Shown here: positions 1 through 11,671 of the stretch, piece by piece | Layout of the letters: each line of letters starts with the position of its first letter | Numbering within the stretch: position 1 is the stretch's first letter | NCBI GenBank assembly: GCA_000467715.1 | Contig: AJFK01000087.1 | Coordinates: 1-64,000, forward strand | DNA length: 64,000 nt | Reading direction: 5' to 3' | Origin: Hysterium pulicare CBS 123377 | Taxonomy: Eukaryota; Ascomycota; Dothideomycetes; Hysteriales; Hysteriaceae | Notes under the pieces: generated by a model | Seen by the model: the letters and a program-made list of their open reading frames with translations, nothing else | The model's database searches: none | Told to the model about the DNA's origin: nothing | Translations under genes and position numbers: made by a program

Positions 1-891
1 TACCGCACTGCGGCCTGCCGCCTTCGAATCTTCTATACAAGAGGCGCCTCCGGCCTGTGGTCCATTGGATCTGATTGGCTACTCTGGGACCGCCCAAACA
101 ATAATACCCTCGGGAACGACTACATTACATACAAATTCCTCCGTAGCCAACCCCGCTTAACGGATATTCCGCTAGTAAAGGAAATGCGACAGTTGAGCGA
201 ACCGACAGGTCAGGTACAATTCACATTAGTATCCCGAGCTCAAGGCGTGGAGCTCCCTTCGATTTGGCAGTCTCTATCTCCGGAACAGAAAACTAGCTAC
301 AAGGACCAGGTCGCTAAAGCTATCAAAGCATTACGTCAATTTACCTCACCGGTCCCTAAAAAGGTGGATGGCAGTTCACTTAACGACAGTATTATCGCTC
401 GCTGCACTTATCCCGCTACTTGTAAGGAAATCGGGAATACCACGGAGGAATGGTTTGGAAATATAGAAGAAGAGCTTCGACAAGGACTCTGAAAGATCTA
501 TAAAACTAAGGACACAACAGTAATTGAAGAGAAACTACAAGAACTTAAAAGCAACTTTCCGAAAGAAGGCCCATACGTCCTAACGCACTTCGATCTGGAC
601 TTCAGAAATATCATAGTGAAGGATGGGAAGATCAAGGCGATTATCGACTGGAAAACGGCCAGATACTACCCTTGGTGGGCCGAGCGCTGGTCTACACGCC
701 GATGGGGTACTGATGATTCCGACGAACTATTCGAGCCGCTCTGGGAAGAGCTTGATCAGGAGCTTGACTTCTCTACTTTTCAAGAAACGGTTATGGATAA
801 GGTTGCGCCGGTAGTCAAAGCCTGGGATGCGTGTGAGAAAACACTCAAATATGTTCGCGACGTGGTTTCGTCCCGCTTTCTGCGAATGTAA
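1..891 (+). pseudogene. APH-like phosphotransferase family gene, 3' part, broken by an in-frame TGA
   Basis: The frame is open from base 1 to 891 apart from one TGA at 490-492, so the gene starts upstream of the window. The upstream piece resembles the N-lobe and linker of fungal aminoglycoside-phosphotransferase-like kinases. Past the stop, the frame carries the catalytic-loop region (THFDLDFRNIIV, about 586-621) and the metal-binding IIDWKTA stretch (about 640-660), then a W-rich tail ending in TAA at 889-891. Family members phosphorylate small molecules or are of unknown role in fungi; many paralogues are expendable. Because catalytic motifs lie after the stop, the product ending at 490 would be inactive. 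No plausible short intron removing only the TGA was seen. Alternatives are stop readthrough or a sequencing error. The family call is fairly secure; pseudogene status is inferred. Confidence 0.7.
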
Positions 892-1241
892 ACCTTACGG
901 AGGAAGTTTCCAAATGAGAAACTTGGGGGCTAAGCTCGAGCATAAAATCATCTATAAAGATAAGGATTAGATAATAGTGGATACCCTGGAGATGTAAGAC
1001 CTTCTAATGTTTCAATTTCCGCCTGCTGAAAAGCATATTGAAAGCGGGTCTGGAGCTGCAGTATTTGCAATGCCACGTGCAAGTCAAGTAATTCGACGGA
1101 AGGAAGGAACTAGACAGGGAGCAGCCGGTTTAAATACAGCGATAACATACCGCAGAGTGAGTGACTTTATTCCATATACGCTCCATACAAACAAAAAATG
1201 CCCTATACTTTCTTCAACCTCCAAACCAAGTTACATATTGT
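892..1241. other. Intergenic, no gene seen
   Basis: This is a 350-base gap between the broken phosphotransferase and the convergent beta-propeller gene. Small open frames here are not supported by any protein pattern. It should contain the 3' ends of both neighbours. Confidence 0.6.
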
Positions 1242-2300
1242 TTAGAAGTCAGCCTGCACAACGACTGCACTCACGCCGCCATATTGGCTGTCCTTGGAGA
1301 TAGATAAGCCGGTACCAGGTCCCGGCTGCCAGGCCCCACCGTCCACCAGACCAGAACTATAAGCAAGAGTAGTGTTCCTGTCCTGGTAGAAAACATAGAT
1401 TCTACCGTTATATACCACCGCACTTAAGGGCCCATAGGCCTCATCTGCGAGCTTGAGTTCATCGACCGCCGCAACCTGGTTCAAGCCGTTGTCGTAGACT
1501 GACGGCAGGCCGTTTTCTTGCAAGGGGAAATTGAAGTACCTGAGCTCCTTCTTCTCGTTGCAGATGAACACGTGGATCTTCCGATTCGTCAAGGTCGAGC
1601 CCGCGAGAGCGATAGCAGGCGTCTCAGCCAGGGAACCGGAGAGAGAAGGGTTGGAGAAGTATTGATTCCAGTATACTCCACCCTTGTCGCGAGGCAGCGA
1701 CCAGAAATTCTGGAAACCGATGGCGTCGATGACTGAGAAGTAGACGTTGTCCTTGGCTGTGCCCATGTAAAAGTTGTATAGCCAGTCGTTCCCGACCCGA
1801 AGAAACCTCTGGTTCGCGGCGGCTCTCACTTCCGAGTCTCCTTGGCCCCTCATATCTTGAAAGTCCCAGTTACCCGTCGTGGTCCAGTCGGGAGCTTTGC
1901 GAGTCATCCTGATTTTCCTGGTACTGCCGCTGTCGTTTCTGGGCCAAGCAAGGTACGGAGCATTTTGAAAGTTTATCAGGGATGGTGCGTAAGCTGTATC
2001 CGCCGAGTCTCCGGTAGAAATCCAGTCCCATTGCCCAAGAATATTGCCTGGACGTAAGGTAACGAGCACTGCTTTCTTGCTATTTCGAAGAGCAACCAGT
2101 ACTAAACCGTTGGCCGAATCCCACACCGCAGAAGGCGTCTTAGTGGAATTCTCGTTTGGAAGCGCCAGGGTCTGAATAAACGACCAGCTTGGAAAGTTGC
2201 CATTCGGGTCTGGCGTTTTCATAGCCAGCACATTGAGTTTGTTGCTGCTCGTGCCGCTGGGATTATTATATATGAGCAAGAGCTTGACTTGGGCAGACAT
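1242..2300 (-). CDS. Predicted beta-propeller (lectin/sialidase-like fold) protein
   Basis: This is a single-exon gene of 352 residues, starting at the ATG at 2300. There is no signal peptide or membrane segment. The protein is built from repeats of about 45-60 residues with the flavour [A/T]PS-x-hydrophobic-x(2)-NG-x-[IL]-Y-hydrophobic-[AF]: for example TPSAVWDSANGLVLVAL, APSLINFQNAPYLAW, TPAIALAGSTLTNRKIHVF and GPLSAVVYNGRIYVFYQD. Such repeats, rich in Trp and Tyr and often in Asn-Gly turns, are typical of bladed beta-propellers, including fungal and bacterial sugar-binding propellers. I do not recognise a named family. It is transcribed away from the Tc/Rhs-like gene across a shared 1.45 kb region, so co-expression is possible. 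A carbohydrate-binding role is inference from the fold only. Confidence 0.7.
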   Translation of the reverse strand: MSAQVKLLLIYNNPSGTSSNKLNVLAMKTPDPNGNFPSWSFIQTLALPNENSTKTPSAVWDSANGLVLVALRNSKKAVLVTLRPGNILGQWDWISTGDSADTAYAPSLINFQNAPYLAWPRNDSGSTRKIRMTRKAPDWTTTGNWDFQDMRGQGDSEVRAAANQRFLRVGNDWLYNFYMGTAKDNVYFSVIDAIGFQNFWSLPRDKGGVYWNQYFSNPSLSGSLAETPAIALAGSTLTNRKIHVFICNEKKELRYFNFPLQENGLPSVYDNGLNQVAAVDELKLADEAYGPLSAVVYNGRIYVFYQDRNTTLAYSSGLVDGGAWQPGPGTGLSISKDSQYGGVSAVVVQADF

Positions 2301-3749
2301 CGTCGGTAGTGGTTTGGGCTGGCTTCAATGGTGTGTCAGCGATTGTCTGATAAAAAGGAGAACCTGGAAAGCGTTCTTACTATTACTGCAGTTTTTGATG
2401 GTCTTGTATCGTTGTCTACATCCATTCAGAATGTGCGTCCATGCCACAGTTTAAGTAGTCCAATTCATTTTTCTGAAGAGCGTTCAAATGTGTCGCATCA
2501 TATGACAGTTCGTAATCCAATGGATATGGCTGGACATAGCGAGCTGAGAGTAGCTGAGAGATGACATTGGAAGAGAGTAGTCCATATCGCGCACAGCCAG
2601 AATGAAGCTGCAGCACGGCTGCAGATAGCTGAAGCACCTCGTTCCACAAAACAGCAGACTATTGTTAAACGACTATAAAGGCAAAATGAACGCTATAAAA
2701 GGGAAAAAGAGTCGTTAGTGGAAATCCATGACGCAGTGGCCGCCTGTGGCGTCGCTAGCAGGTCCCCAAATAACAATTGAGATGCATGAAATGAAGAAGA
2801 AGCGGGTAAAGTAATGATGTTGAAAAGCGGTCAAACTTTTATACGAATGTGTAAACACGAAGAGGTTAACATGTGCTGGGGTCCCAATGTGGTAGTAAGA
2901 TAGAGAAGCCTCAAATGGTGGAGGTTTTCGGCTTTGCTTGGCTAACTACATAAAGTAGGTACAAACCCCAGCGCCGTATATCCATCTCCGCGCTTCTTCT
3001 CACTCCTCAACGCCTCTAGCAACAATACACCACAGTAGCCACTTGTTTGATGCATCCTCAAGTTCTTCAGCCAGCCATGCCGAACTCAATCGCCGCCTCA
3101 CAGACTGAGTCCCTTCCCACACTCTGCAGAGCCCTGCGAATCCACGAGAACTCGATCACCACGTCAGCAAACTTCATACTTCTAGATCAAGCTGTACTTT
3201 CCCGAACAATCAATTTTATCCCCCAAAAGCAATCATTGCTCGGAAAATCAATACTTTCCCGCAGAATCAATACTTTCGTGACATGCCACGGCGGTGATGA
3301 ATATGTTCACGTGGCTAGTCGAAGGCGTGTTCTGCGTCGTAATCGTATCCAGCCTCGAAAGACTTTTCAATTGTCTATCATGTTGCGGTACACCTTCTAC
3401 GGCTCGACCAGCCACTCCATTCCTACGGCGAGGGCTCAACTGGCACGATCGTCACAGGCTGCAAACTCTTCAGCTGAGGTGTGGGCACGAGATGTAATGC
3501 ATTCAGAAATGATTAAGATGTTTCCTTGCAGCCGTCAGCACAATAAAGGATGATAAGGGCTTGCTTTCCCAAAACCTCAACCAATTATACGACCACTTGT
3601 TTGTTCTTTCTACTCGAAAGCTCCTCACTACCGAACTGTCTGACGTGACACGTCTACTCTATCTGAGCCCTTCCCCAGCACTTTTGCGCAGGAGTCTTCA
3701 TTTTTAGGAGACAAGTCCTCGACGAGAAACGCTACAGCCATTATCCAAC
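2301..3749. other. Shared upstream region of the propeller and Tc/Rhs-like genes
   Basis: This 1.45 kb region lies between two head-to-head genes and must hold both promoters. A TATAAAAG string sits at 2694-2701 on the plus strand, but it is about 1 kb from the Tc/Rhs-like start, so its use is uncertain. An open frame at 3047-3553 (168 codons) overlaps open frames in other phases and shows no recognisable protein pattern, so it is not called as a gene. Repeated AATCAATACTTTC-like words occur around 3207-3275. Confidence 0.5.
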
Positions 3750-6700
3750 ATGAGCTCTGGCTCTCAAAGTCTTGGGGATGTTGTCGCGCTAGACAAACAG
3801 ACCGGCCAATTCTTCGTTGACACAAGCGGAAATGCCAATTATCAATTCTCATTCGAGTTACCTCCCGGCATCGGTGATGGCAATACACCGGAACTTAATC
3901 TCAACTATATGCAAGGGAATCCGAATGGACTTAACGGCCATGGATGGCTTTTGGGGGGGCTCTCGACCATTCAACGAGCACCCAGAAATCTTGCTGTGGA
4001 TGGCCTCAATTCCCCTGTAACATACAATAAGGATGGCACGCGTTTCTCTCTCGATGGTATGGAGCTCATTGTGACTTCTGGAGAATACGGCGCGCCAGAT
4101 GCTGTATACAGCAACCAGATCTACATAGGCAAGACCGCGACTACCGTGGGACAAGGGCTGGAACAAGGGTTTCGCGTCACTGATACAGCTGGTCGAACGA
4201 TGGATTATGGCACTACCGATGATAGCCGTGCCTTTTCAAATGACGGGAAACACATTCGCGAATGGCGTTTGAACAGCAGTACTGATGTCCATGGAAACTG
4301 CATGAGGTTTCAATACACCAAGTCGCCAAGGACCCACGGAGGAGGAACAGGGGGTCCTGATCAAGGGACAATATACCCCGACCGAATAAGTTACTCATCA
4401 AATGATACTTCTCAAGCTCCAGCAATGGCGAATCGGTTTGTAGACTTCTTCTACAGTCCGCGGAATGATCCTGTTGTTGTGAGCGGCGCTGGGGATGTGT
4501 TGCAGATGAATCATATCCTATCACGGATCGAAATTACGATACAAGCAGACGCAAACCCAGTGCCTGTGCGGGCTTATAATCTAAGCTACAACTACTCCCC
4601 TGTAAGCGAAGCATCTCAACTTATCTCCATCCAGGAGGAGGGTACCGCCGCATCAACCATGCCTCCCACAAAAATCACATATGCTGGAAGTTCGGATCCA
4701 AGCCTCTGGTTCAAGCCGACTAATACATCCATTGAGCTGGCCAGCAACAAAACGACAATTGCCAAGTCGCTGATGCCGATGAACATTGGGGGGAAAGCCC
4801 TTTGCGATTTCGGAGTCATTGCTCAAAATGCCGTGTCAGGTTTACTATCTGTCAAAACCTTTCTGGCCAATATCACAAATGTCGATGAGAATGGGAACAG
4901 CTCGGTCTCTTGGCAAGCCTCCATTTCTGAAGATGGGTTCAGAGATCTCCCGTTCATTGCGCCAAACTCGACCCCAGCAATCTTGACTGCCGATCTCAGT
5001 GGTGACGGGCGAGATGATCTCGTTATGGCATTCAACTCAGGCTCTCACGGCCTGCGCTTTTCGCTATCTAGGTGTACTGGAGAAGGTTTCTCTGCTTACA
5101 CGATAGTCAATACACCGTACGATTGGAACGATGATGATAAATTTTTCGCCTTGGATTGTGACGGCAACGGCCGTATTGACATTGTCCAAATTACTTCGAT
5201 CGCTGGGAAGATAATGTTTCGATCGTTTTTTTCCGACCGCGACGAACACAATGACTATACACTTGGCAATATTTTGGAGATTCCGACCGATGAAAACTCC
5301 GCCAATACGCTGCAATGGATCCCATCCGATCTCAATCGCGATGGTCTCCAGGACCTAATCAGGATATGGGCCGAAGATAATTATGATGGACTGTTCAGCC
5401 TAAACGCCACGGCATACATATCGAAGGTCTCATCGACTGATATTGCCGTCTTTGAAAAAGCCGCAACTATCGTTCTTGGAAAGTATACTCTTCAGTCTCT
5501 TAAGGAGGTCACTGTCGTACCTTTTGATATCAATGCCGACGGTATCCAAGACATTGTTGTCTGCCAGTTAAAACAATGTACAGGCTCCGACACCGAACTC
5601 AGTTTCGCCTTCAGTGTCTTTCTATGCGATGGCGACGGCGGCTTCAAGTTTTGGTCAAGTCGAGAACTCAAACATACCATATATGGACAGACGGTTGAGA
5701 TCACCGATGGCAACTTCCAAGTAATGGACCTTGATGGCACTGGCTTACCTTCGCTTGTCTATCGTTATCGAGACTTCACAGGTACTCAGCGTGCCCTCAT
5801 ATCGCAAGGGAATTATTCTGCCAAGATGACCGACTTCATCTCCGTGAGCCTTCTTGACTCGCGAGCAGCCTCGAACAGCGAAATTAGTCTTACATCGGCG
5901 GATATAAATGGCTCGGGGAAAGCTGGTTGGATTGCGTGGGCTACTGAGGGAGGTCCATCCGTCTCTGTAACCCCGATCTATAACAACCAACCCCTTGGAG
6001 ATGTTCTCTCGTCGATTACAGACCCTCTCGGCCTTTGCACGACCCCGACTTATCGCCCATTATCACAGCCATCTGTCTACAGACCTTCGGAAGTTGTACT
6101 GGATAGTACTGCCCATGAGGCGCTGCGCCAACCCAACCCAGAGTTACCGAAAGATGGTCCAGCTGTCTTGTTGCTTGGAGCCACCAAATACGTGGTCTCG
6201 CAATTTACTGCCGTCAACGTATCTAGTCAGAATGCTTTATCCTTCTCACAGACCACTTCCCGGTTCTACGAAGGAGCGCGCATAGACATCGGTGGCCGCG
6301 GATGGCAAGGTTTTTCTCGAATCTACACTCGACTTGATGATGACGCCCAGACACTCATCGCTGAGTCCTTTGCTCAACACTGGCCTATGACAAGTTCCAA
6401 GATCAGAGAGGATATTTATGATCTCCGTCGGTCCACCTCGCTCTCTAGTGGCCTACCAGGTTTCCCCGTAGTTGATCCAAAGCAACTAGCAAAGTCCGTG
6501 GTAACAGACTACGTAGCTCAATTGCGCAACAGCCAAGGGAGTAGTCAGTACATTATCAACAATGTTCTGAACCAGACTGGGATGTACGATTCTGGGATAT
6601 TATCTATAGGTACAGGCACGCAGTTGGAGTATGATAACGATGGTTTTGTGACAAAAGAATCCTCATATTTCTTGGAATCAAGCGATGAGGCTAATCGTAA

Positions 6701-9700
6701 CTTCCAGCAATGGACTGAGACCAAATATCTGTCATTGGGCACAGTCAAAGGTCTCCCAGATATACAGAAGACCACGTCGATAGAAGCAAATTTGGCCGAC
6801 ATAGAGCATTTCAAGCAGGGTGATATAAGTCTGGTCAAGTATGAGTATGATCAATCGAACAAGACCCTCACTCGACGCAGCGAATGGTCCAGCTACCACG
6901 ACTCATTCATGCTGTATGACTACATCTCGGACGGATACGGCAACGTGCTCCAGACAACCAACCCAAGTGGCCTTATCGAACGGACGACCTATGATACCAT
7001 CTTCCACACCTTTCCCATTAAGGTATCGGAATCAGGGCCTGGGCTGGTACAAGCGCTTGTTCGTTTCAATGCGTATGATGCACGTTTTGGATCAAAAGTC
7101 GCAGAAACCCAATATAACTCCCAGATTTCGCTTGTTGAGTTGGATGAATTTGGCAGAGAAATGAGAGCTAAAGTCACGTCAATTCCTGTTGCGTATGCAC
7201 CGAGTCCCAGTCCACTTCCATCCTACTTGGTGGCAAGCGACACTCTGCTCGAGAATCTCAGCAAACAGGAGCTGGTTGATGTCCGACACATCTCCTACTC
7301 TAGCATAACTGACAATAACCGGAAATGGCTATCAAAGTCTACTACATCTCTACTAGACTCCAACTCTGCAGAGATGGCTACTTCTCTAATCGAGTACGTT
7401 GATGCTACCGGCAGGGTTCCACGATCAGCCTCAAGTCAAGGCATACTGCCACAATTTTGGATATATCGGACATTTGATTCACTGGGGAATACGGTCTCCG
7501 AAAGTATCCCGGTTTCATACGACACGAACATGTCAATTTTCGATAAGCTTACCTCCTATCCTGCTACGGACCTTTGCAAGCTCAGCTGGTTCGATTCTTT
7601 GAGTCGACCTACGAAGGAGATTCGGCCTAGACCAGCTTCTGCCAAAAATCAGCTGGTCATATCAACTGAATATAGCAATGGCGGTCGCAACGTAAAGGCA
7701 ACGGAGTCAGCATTGCAACCAGGTAGAACAGTTCCCGAGTCACCGCCTTTGTCACGTCAAGACCTGGAGTTTGAGTTCGTTGCGGGTGAGGCTAAGGTTC
7801 GATCGGTGACTGATGAGAAAGGAAACACAACTCAATTCGAGCATAATGTCGCAGGCCAAATGACTCGTGCTACCGACCCAGGTGGGAAAGTCGACGAGTC
7901 AAACTATGATCTGCAAGGCTTGCTTCTTTCTGCTGACAACATCTATCAAAATCCGACGCAAAAGCCTTCGCAGGCTTTGCAGTATAGTTACGACACCGCC
8001 AACCGTGTATCTAAGCAAACTAATGCCAGCGGCGAGATAACCACTTTTGAATACGATGCCAAGGGCCGGAAAACATTGAGAGAAGGCGCTGATGGTCGGA
8101 AGATTAATTACACATACGATGGATCACCGAACGCATTAGGTAACCTCAGCACAGTGACTGTGTCGAAACCAGGTCTCAAAGATATGGAGAGCAGCTACGA
8201 CTTCAATTACAACGAGAGGGGCCAACCAGTCAGCACCACCCTGAGCCTGGATGTAAACGGACTCCGATCCTATACAATCCACTACACATACGATCTTCAG
8301 GGGCAGATGAGGAGCAAAATCTATCCAGACGGTACTGTGTTGAAGGTTACTCAATCCGGCTCGCAAGCAATCTCATCATCAATGGCATCTAGTTCGTTGT
8401 CGTCCCCAGATTGGGAAGTCCAGACAAATTATATTTCGTATGACCGCTATGGAAAGACAACTGAGTGGACCCTCGCAGGTTCCGGCAAAGTATCCGGTAA
8501 CTACACCGGAAAGGCCACCTATGATTACACAGGTATATCTACTGGCCGAAGCCTCATCGGAGGCCCTTCTGATAGCCTGATTCAACTTGTTCAAGATTTC
8601 TACGCTTCGGACGAGTTAGGGCGACTGACTCAGAGCCATGAATTTCTGACTGGAGAGACCATAGACTATACCTATGTTGACAAACGGCTTTACAAATCCG
8701 AACCATCGAACGGGCCCACTGCTATTTTTGAATATGATAAGTCTGGTAACCTAGAGGGCAAAAACGGGATCTCCTTCACCTATCCCACAGGAGGAGTTCG
8801 TGGAACCAAGTCTTCACAGGAGGTTTTCGCCGTTGACTATGATGCCAGCGGAAGGATGGTGTCGCGTGCTTATGATGGTAAAAAGTTCTTGTTCCAATAC
8901 GACAGCTTTGGAAAAGTCAGCCAGATAGCTAATGAAGCGACCTCGGAAACCACCAATCAGTACAGTGACTTCATCGGAAGGAAGCTGGCACAAACCCTGC
9001 CCGATGGGAGCATAAAGATTCAAGTATTCAGCGACTACTCAGTCACCATCCAAGCAGACGGCAGCGAAGTAACGGAACGATTCTTCTACGGTCCCGACGC
9101 CCTCCTTGCCGCAGTCACCAGTACCAAAAAGGGCGATCAAACGAGTGATAGTCTCGCCGCATTCTTTACCAACACGAAGGGTAACGTGACTCACATTTTC
9201 AACTCCGATGCACTAAAACGAAAGCTTGTGTACGACGACTTCGGGCTCCTTTTGTCGAGCCAAGGGGTTACACAAAAAGACCTCACAGCCTCATATGAGT
9301 CCCAATATATGGCCTTAGACACAGGTTTACTGGACTTTGGGGCTCGTTGTTATGATCCGGTTCTAGGCCGTTTCACCACACCCGATGACGAGTGGAGCAA
9401 CGACCCTCTCACAGAACGTGATGTGACGAATCGCTACGCTTTTGAAAACAACGATCCGATAAACAACGCTGATCCCTCTGGTCATTGGACTTGGTCCAGC
9501 GGACTGGGTCTTGGTCTTGCACTTGCCTTTATTGTTGCTGCAGTTGTTCTGACTGTCGTTACAGGCGGTGCTGGTGGAATTCTCATGGCAGGGTAAGTCA
9601 TCTGCTATGACGGATATGGAGTACTTACATACTAACAAACTCTGGTAGGCTCATCGGTGGACTTGTCGGTGCCGGCTTTGCGGGGGTAGCGTGGTCGGCA

Positions 9701-10297
9701 ACGCACCAAGACACGGACGCAGGCACTTTCTGGAAAGGCTGGGCTGTGAACGTCGCCGTAGGATTCGTAACCGGCTTCGCTACGTCGGCCGCCGGAGCAT
9801 GGTTAAGCACAGCACGCGTGGCATCACTTGTGAGAGTCACAAAGGGATGGCAAGGAGCCACCAGGACGTCTTTCATGAAGGGTGTCCTCAAAGCTTCTCC
9901 CGAACGGTTGGAAAAGTTCGTGAAACTCAGTGGAGCAAGCAAATACATGGGCTTAGGCAGGGGTCTCTCAGTTGGCGCAAGGATGGGTTTCAATGCGACT
10001 GCCGGAGTATTCGATCAGTTGGCCTTCAACGGGATGGATGGCGAAAAGGATTTGGGCAAAGATCTTGGGAAGGCCGCTTGGTCAGGTGCAATATTCGGGC
10101 TTGTCAGCTGGGGAGGTGAAAGGGGCCTGCCGAAGGGGTTGGGTAAAGTTTGGCCTGGGCTAGAAGCAGGTATCCCTTGGTCCAAGATCAGGCTGACGAC
10201 CGAGTCACTGAACTGGCTCATCTTCGTATCAGATGCTTCGAATATGCTCGTGGCGATAGGTAAAAACCCGGGCCAAAGAAAACCAGGCGATTGGTAA
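3750..10297 (+). CDS. Tc-toxin B-C-like protein: SpvB domain, VCBS-like loops, RHS/YD repeats, RHS core and hydrophobic C-terminus
   Basis: The gene has two exons (3750-9592, 9649-10297), giving 2,163 residues. The intron, GTAAGT...TACTAAC...TAG, keeps the frame. Domain order: an SpvB-type N-terminus (about 10-330, with the GLNGHGWLLGGLSTI signature); six D-x-[DN]-x-[DN]G loops at about residues 415, 470, 527, 593, 660 and 718 (FG-GAP/VCBS type); a TcdB-like middle region; YD/RHS repeats at about 1350-1860; and an RHS-associated core (LLDFGARCYDPVLGRF at about 1861-1876, ending in DPSG at 1908-1911). This order matches bacterial TcB fused to TcC. There the RHS shell encloses the C-terminal effector, and the DPxG region is where the core cleaves it off. 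Here the roughly 250 residues after DPSG are Gly-rich and hydrophobic, with no catalytic toxin motif that I recognise. There is no signal peptide, as in bacterial Tc proteins. No TcA subunit lies in the window. Acquisition from bacteria is inferred. Confidence 0.9.
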
Positions 10298-11671
10298 GCT
10301 TTGATTTTTCAATCTTACTATTCCTTCCTGCTATGACGAGTTCCTTTAGAGCTTTTCTTTCGCCTGTCTCGCAGCGAATGGTTATTCTGGTTTCAAAGTA
10401 ATATTTTGGGATTTTGATGGTAACAAGACGCTCATTTGGTGGTTGCAATACTTGGAATTTGTACTTTACTTGAGATACATAGGCACTAAGATGAGAATAC
10501 TGGGGAAAGAGGCTCAGCATTCTCTATCACAGTGAATCTGCAATCTTATTTTGGATTCTCCGCACCTCAAAATCACTCCCAACACAATTCAATCACCGTT
10601 CCTCTTCTGCAAGTCACAGTCAATATTTCCAAGGCTGTTCCAATCTCCGCACCAATTGTCTTAGAATGCATTAGAAAGCTAGAAGGCATTGTTTGTACTG
10701 AAGCTAGCTTTCCAATGTGCGTTCGCGGACCACATATCACTACAAGGTCTCCTAGGAATAACCCCCGATCCCAGAACCGCCGCATTACCAAGCCCCAATA
10801 TATCACCAAAGCAAGCCATAGACATTGCAGGGGCAAAAATAACACTCCAAGCCCAGCTACCAAAGTCTAGGATAAGCTACTGGAACTTGACAGGCGCATG
10901 CTCTTGCATGGAAAAGGCGCTTGCTTGTGCCAGAGTTGGCTGCTTGTGGCAGAACGTGTTCAGCAGGTTGTGGGGTCGCATGCTCAGTCGGGGTGGCGTG
11001 AGTATTGCGCTTAGGGTAGCTGGAAGGGGCGGTTGGGTACGTTGTGTTAGTGGGTATCTAAGGAGAGGGCTGCCTGGAATTGAAACTTTTGGTTGCACGG
11101 GGAGGTGAAGAAGTATATGGAATTGGAGTATTAAAGTACGTTTTATTGAATAATAGATTGCATATACTAAGCCGAAAGGAGAGCATTAATGAGCAGACGA
11201 GAGAAGAAAAATACCAATGAGAAAGAACATAAAGAACATGCAAGGAACAGTTCGGGCTACGCCTCGACCTCGTGGTAACTCTTCTTGCTGTTCGCGTATA
11301 CTAGCTAAGCTTTGTAACGCGACTTTAAAGGAGTATCTAGGCAGCACCTAGCACACACTTAAAATGTCGTCCGCTAAACCTTTTGTTATTGGGTATGCAG
11401 AAAAATTGAAGACTTAAATTACAGAATTATTAATAATGAAGAACGGAGGAAAAGCCAACTAAACTTGGCGAACCACAAGACTACTGACGGCCTTCACCGA
11501 GTCCAGAGCATTGAAGCGAACTTCTTGCAATGAAGCTTGGAAGGAGAAAATGCTGTAAGCCGAAAAATTGTACATTGAATGGATAATTCTCCAGGGTAGG
11601 TGGTGTCCGTGGGCTACTATGCTTGAGGTTGAGGTTCTGCGGTGAGTGAACGTTCTCCCGGTAGATGTTAT
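10298..11671. other. Intergenic, no supported gene
   Basis: This 1.37 kb lies between the ends of two convergent genes (Tc/Rhs-like and HET). A 96-codon hydrophobic open frame on the minus strand (10573-10863) overlaps another hydrophobic frame and lacks neighbours that would splice into a full protein. I could not support it as a gene. A gene remnant is possible. Confidence 0.5.

Noticed and set aside
3047-3553. 168-codon plus-strand open frame between the propeller and Tc/Rhs-like genes
   Set aside because: It overlaps open frames in other phases, has no recognisable pattern and lies in the probable promoter.
10573-10863. Hydrophobic 96-codon minus-strand frame
   Set aside because: A second frame over the same bases is equally hydrophobic, and no splice partners make a full membrane protein.
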